The notes beneath the pieces are model-generated. The model was not told the DNA's origin. It made no database searches and saw only the letters and a program-made list of their open reading frames with translations. Below are positions 6,410 to 7,836 of a stretch of 7,836 nt of DNA, in pieces (the stretch's first letter is position 1; each line of letters starts with the position of its first letter). The stretch lies in NCBI GenBank assembly GCA_012841425.1, contig DUUR01000129.1, positions 1 through 7,836 on the forward strand, read 5' to 3'. The stretch comes from Bacteroidales bacterium. GTDB lineage: Bacteria; Bacteroidota; Bacteroidia; Bacteroidales; Dysgonomonadaceae. The position numbers and the translations under genes are program-made.

Positions 6410-7836
6410 ATGTTAGACGCTTTAATTCACAATTCGTATTTTTCGGTCTTCCTTATTATTGCTTTAGGTTTTCTGTTAGGAAACATTAAAATAAAAGGTG
6501 TTTCCTTAGATTCCTCTGCGGTTCTATTTGTTGCTTTGCTTTTTGGTCATTATGGAGTAATAATACCTAAGGCATTGGGTAACTTTGGCTTGGTGCTGTT
6601 TATTTTTACTATTGGAATACAGTCGGGACCAGGTTTCTTTGATTCTTTTAAAAAGAATGGCAAGAATATATTTATATTGTGTGCTCTTATAATTGGTAGT
6701 GCAGGTGCAGTAGGTTTGCTTATGGGTTATCTCCTAGATGTAGAAATTGAAGGGGTAATTGGACTTATATCTGGTGCATTAAGCAGTACACCTGCTCTTG
6801 CTACGGCAACTGATTTAACTGATTCGCCAATTGTTTCTATTGCTTATGGAATTACTTATCCTTTTAGTGTTATAGGTATTATTTTGTTTGTTAAGCTTTT
6901 CCCTAATATATTTAGAGTAGACCTTAAGAAAGAGACTTTAAAAATTGAAGAGCAATCTAAATCAACTTACCCTGAGGTTAAAAGTGCAGTTTTTAGGGTC
7001 ATAAATCCAAATGTATTTGGTAAGACGCTGGCTAGGCTCCAGGTTAGAACGATGACTGGTGCAGTTGTATCGCGCTATTCGCATAATGGGGTTATATCAA
7101 TTGCAAGATCTAAAACTAAGCTTTGTGAGGGTGATCTACTAAAAGCCGTGGGAACTGAGAACTCTTTGGATCAGTTTGCACTTCTAATTGGCGAAAGGGC
7201 TAATGTAAACCTCCCAGTTGAGAGTAACCAGGTGTCGGAAACCTTGCTTGTGACTAATAAAAAGATTGTAGGCAGAACTTTGGGTGCACTGAACTTTACA
7301 GCTGTTTATGGATGTAATGTTACTTATATTAGAAGAAGTGGCATAAATTTGTCGCCAACGCCAGATCTGAAGATTAAATTTGGTGATAAGCTTGTGGTGG
7401 TTGGAGAACAAGATAATGTTAAGGAAATTGGGATGTTATTGGGTAATGATGTAAAGAAATTATCTAGTACCGACTTCTTCCCAATTGCGATGGGTATTGT
7501 TTTAGGTATTCTGGTTGGACAACTTCAGCTTGCCTTCTCAGATTCGTTCTCTTTTTCATTGGGACTTACAGGAGGTGTGCTTATTGTAGCACTGTTGCTG
7601 AGTAAAATTGGTAAAACGGGTTCTATTTTATGGACTATGTCTGACACTTCTAATCAGCTCCTGAGGCAGCTGGGGCTACTTTTATTTCTTGCCGAAGTTG
7701 GTACCTCTGCGGGTGAAACACTTGTAGCTACTTTTCAGACTTATGGATTATTGTATTTTTTTATTGGTGTTGTAATTACTCTGGTGCCTATGATCTTGGC
7801 TGGCATTGTGGGGCGATATGTGTTAAAACTTAATGC
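6410..7836 (+). CDS. AspT/YidE/YbjL-type membrane transporter, 3'-truncated by the window edge
   Basis: The frame is open from ATG 6410 to the window end (475 codons). Family members usually have about 540-560 residues, so some 65-85 C-terminal residues are missing. The family is an inner-membrane transporter of duplicated architecture: two 'AspT/YidE/YbjL antiporter duplication' membrane halves flanking two cytosolic RCK_C (TrkA-C) domains. The first half shows hydrophobic helices from about residue 10, LGNFGLVLFIFTIGIQSGPGFFDSF (56-80) and the signature GALSSTPALATATD (122-135). RCK_C-like segments lie at about 199-262 and 275-345, the second ending FGDKLVVVGEQDNVKEIG. The second half starts near 356 (FFPIAMGIVLGILVG) and carries GLTGGVLIVALLLSKIGKTGS and LRQLGLLLFLAEVGTSAG. 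AspT exchanges aspartate for alanine; YidE and YbjL substrates are unknown to me, so no substrate is assigned. It starts 8 bases after the small exported protein's stop with no obvious promoter between, so it is probably in the same operon. Confidence 0.93.
   Translation, partial: MLDALIHNSYFSVFLIIALGFLLGNIKIKGVSLDSSAVLFVALLFGHYGVIIPKALGNFGLVLFIFTIGIQSGPGFFDSFKKNGKNIFILCALIIGSAGAVGLLMGYLLDVEIEGVIGLISGALSSTPALATATDLTDSPIVSIAYGITYPFSVIGIILFVKLFPNIFRVDLKKETLKIEEQSKSTYPEVKSAVFRVINPNVFGKTLARLQVRTMTGAVVSRYSHNGVISIARSKTKLCEGDLLKAVGTENSLDQFALLIGERANVNLPVESNQVSETLLVTNKKIVGRTLGALNFTAVYGCNVTYIRRSGINLSPTPDLKIKFGDKLVVVGEQDNVKEIGMLLGNDVKKLSSTDFFPIAMGIVLGILVGQLQLAFSDSFSFSLGLTGGVLIVALLLSKIGKTGSILWTMSDTSNQLLRQLGLLLFLAEVGTSAGETLVATFQTYGLLYFFIGVVITLVPMILAGIVGRYVLKLN

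Noticed and set aside
7184..7411. 75-codon minus-strand open frame opposite the transporter
   Set aside because: Fully inside the RCK_C-coding part of the transporter gene, whose + strand frame is strongly supported.
1..7836. Mobile element, CRISPR array, defence system or RNA gene
   Set aside because: No transposase or integrase, no terminal inverted repeats, no spacer-like direct repeats and no tRNA or rRNA sequence was seen; the only tandem repeat is coding sequence within rluB.

Overview
The window is an AT-rich stretch of bacterial chromosome, and every gene in it reads on the + strand. Several signs point to the phylum Bacteroidetes, probably the order Bacteroidales. Starts lack strong Shine-Dalgarno sequences, the PurB protein ends abruptly at ...YTGI, the pseudouridine synthase carries a very long low-complexity basic N-terminal tail, and the last two genes resemble proteins I associate with that order. 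The taxonomic call is inference from recalled families; no rRNA or other marker gene is present.

Layout: (1) positions 1-1329 hold purB (adenylosuccinate lyase), cut at its 5' end by the window edge. (2) A 138-base spacer holds a possible Bacteroidetes-type promoter and small inverted repeats. (3) Positions 1468-2685 hold an RluB-like 23S rRNA pseudouridine synthase with an extra N-terminal tail of about 170 residues, which includes a tandem SYNSDR repeat. (4) Positions 2751-4148 hold asnS (asparaginyl-tRNA synthetase). (5) Positions 4203-5990 hold lepA (elongation factor 4). (6) Positions 6039-6401 hold a small predicted exported protein of unknown function. (7) From 6410 to the window end is an AspT/YidE-type membrane transporter, cut at its 3' end.

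The first four genes are core housekeeping functions: purine synthesis, rRNA modification, tRNA charging and translation elongation. They are separated by short spacers (65 and 54 bases inside the rluB-asnS-lepA run), so co-transcription is plausible. The last two genes are only 8 bases apart and look like a translationally close pair. They are the less characterised part of the window.

No mobile element, CRISPR array, tRNA, rRNA or defence system is visible. I do not see an undescribed multi-gene system here. The points most worth a second look are the phase-alternating tandem repeat and disordered tail of the RluB homologue, and the small exported protein next to the transporter.
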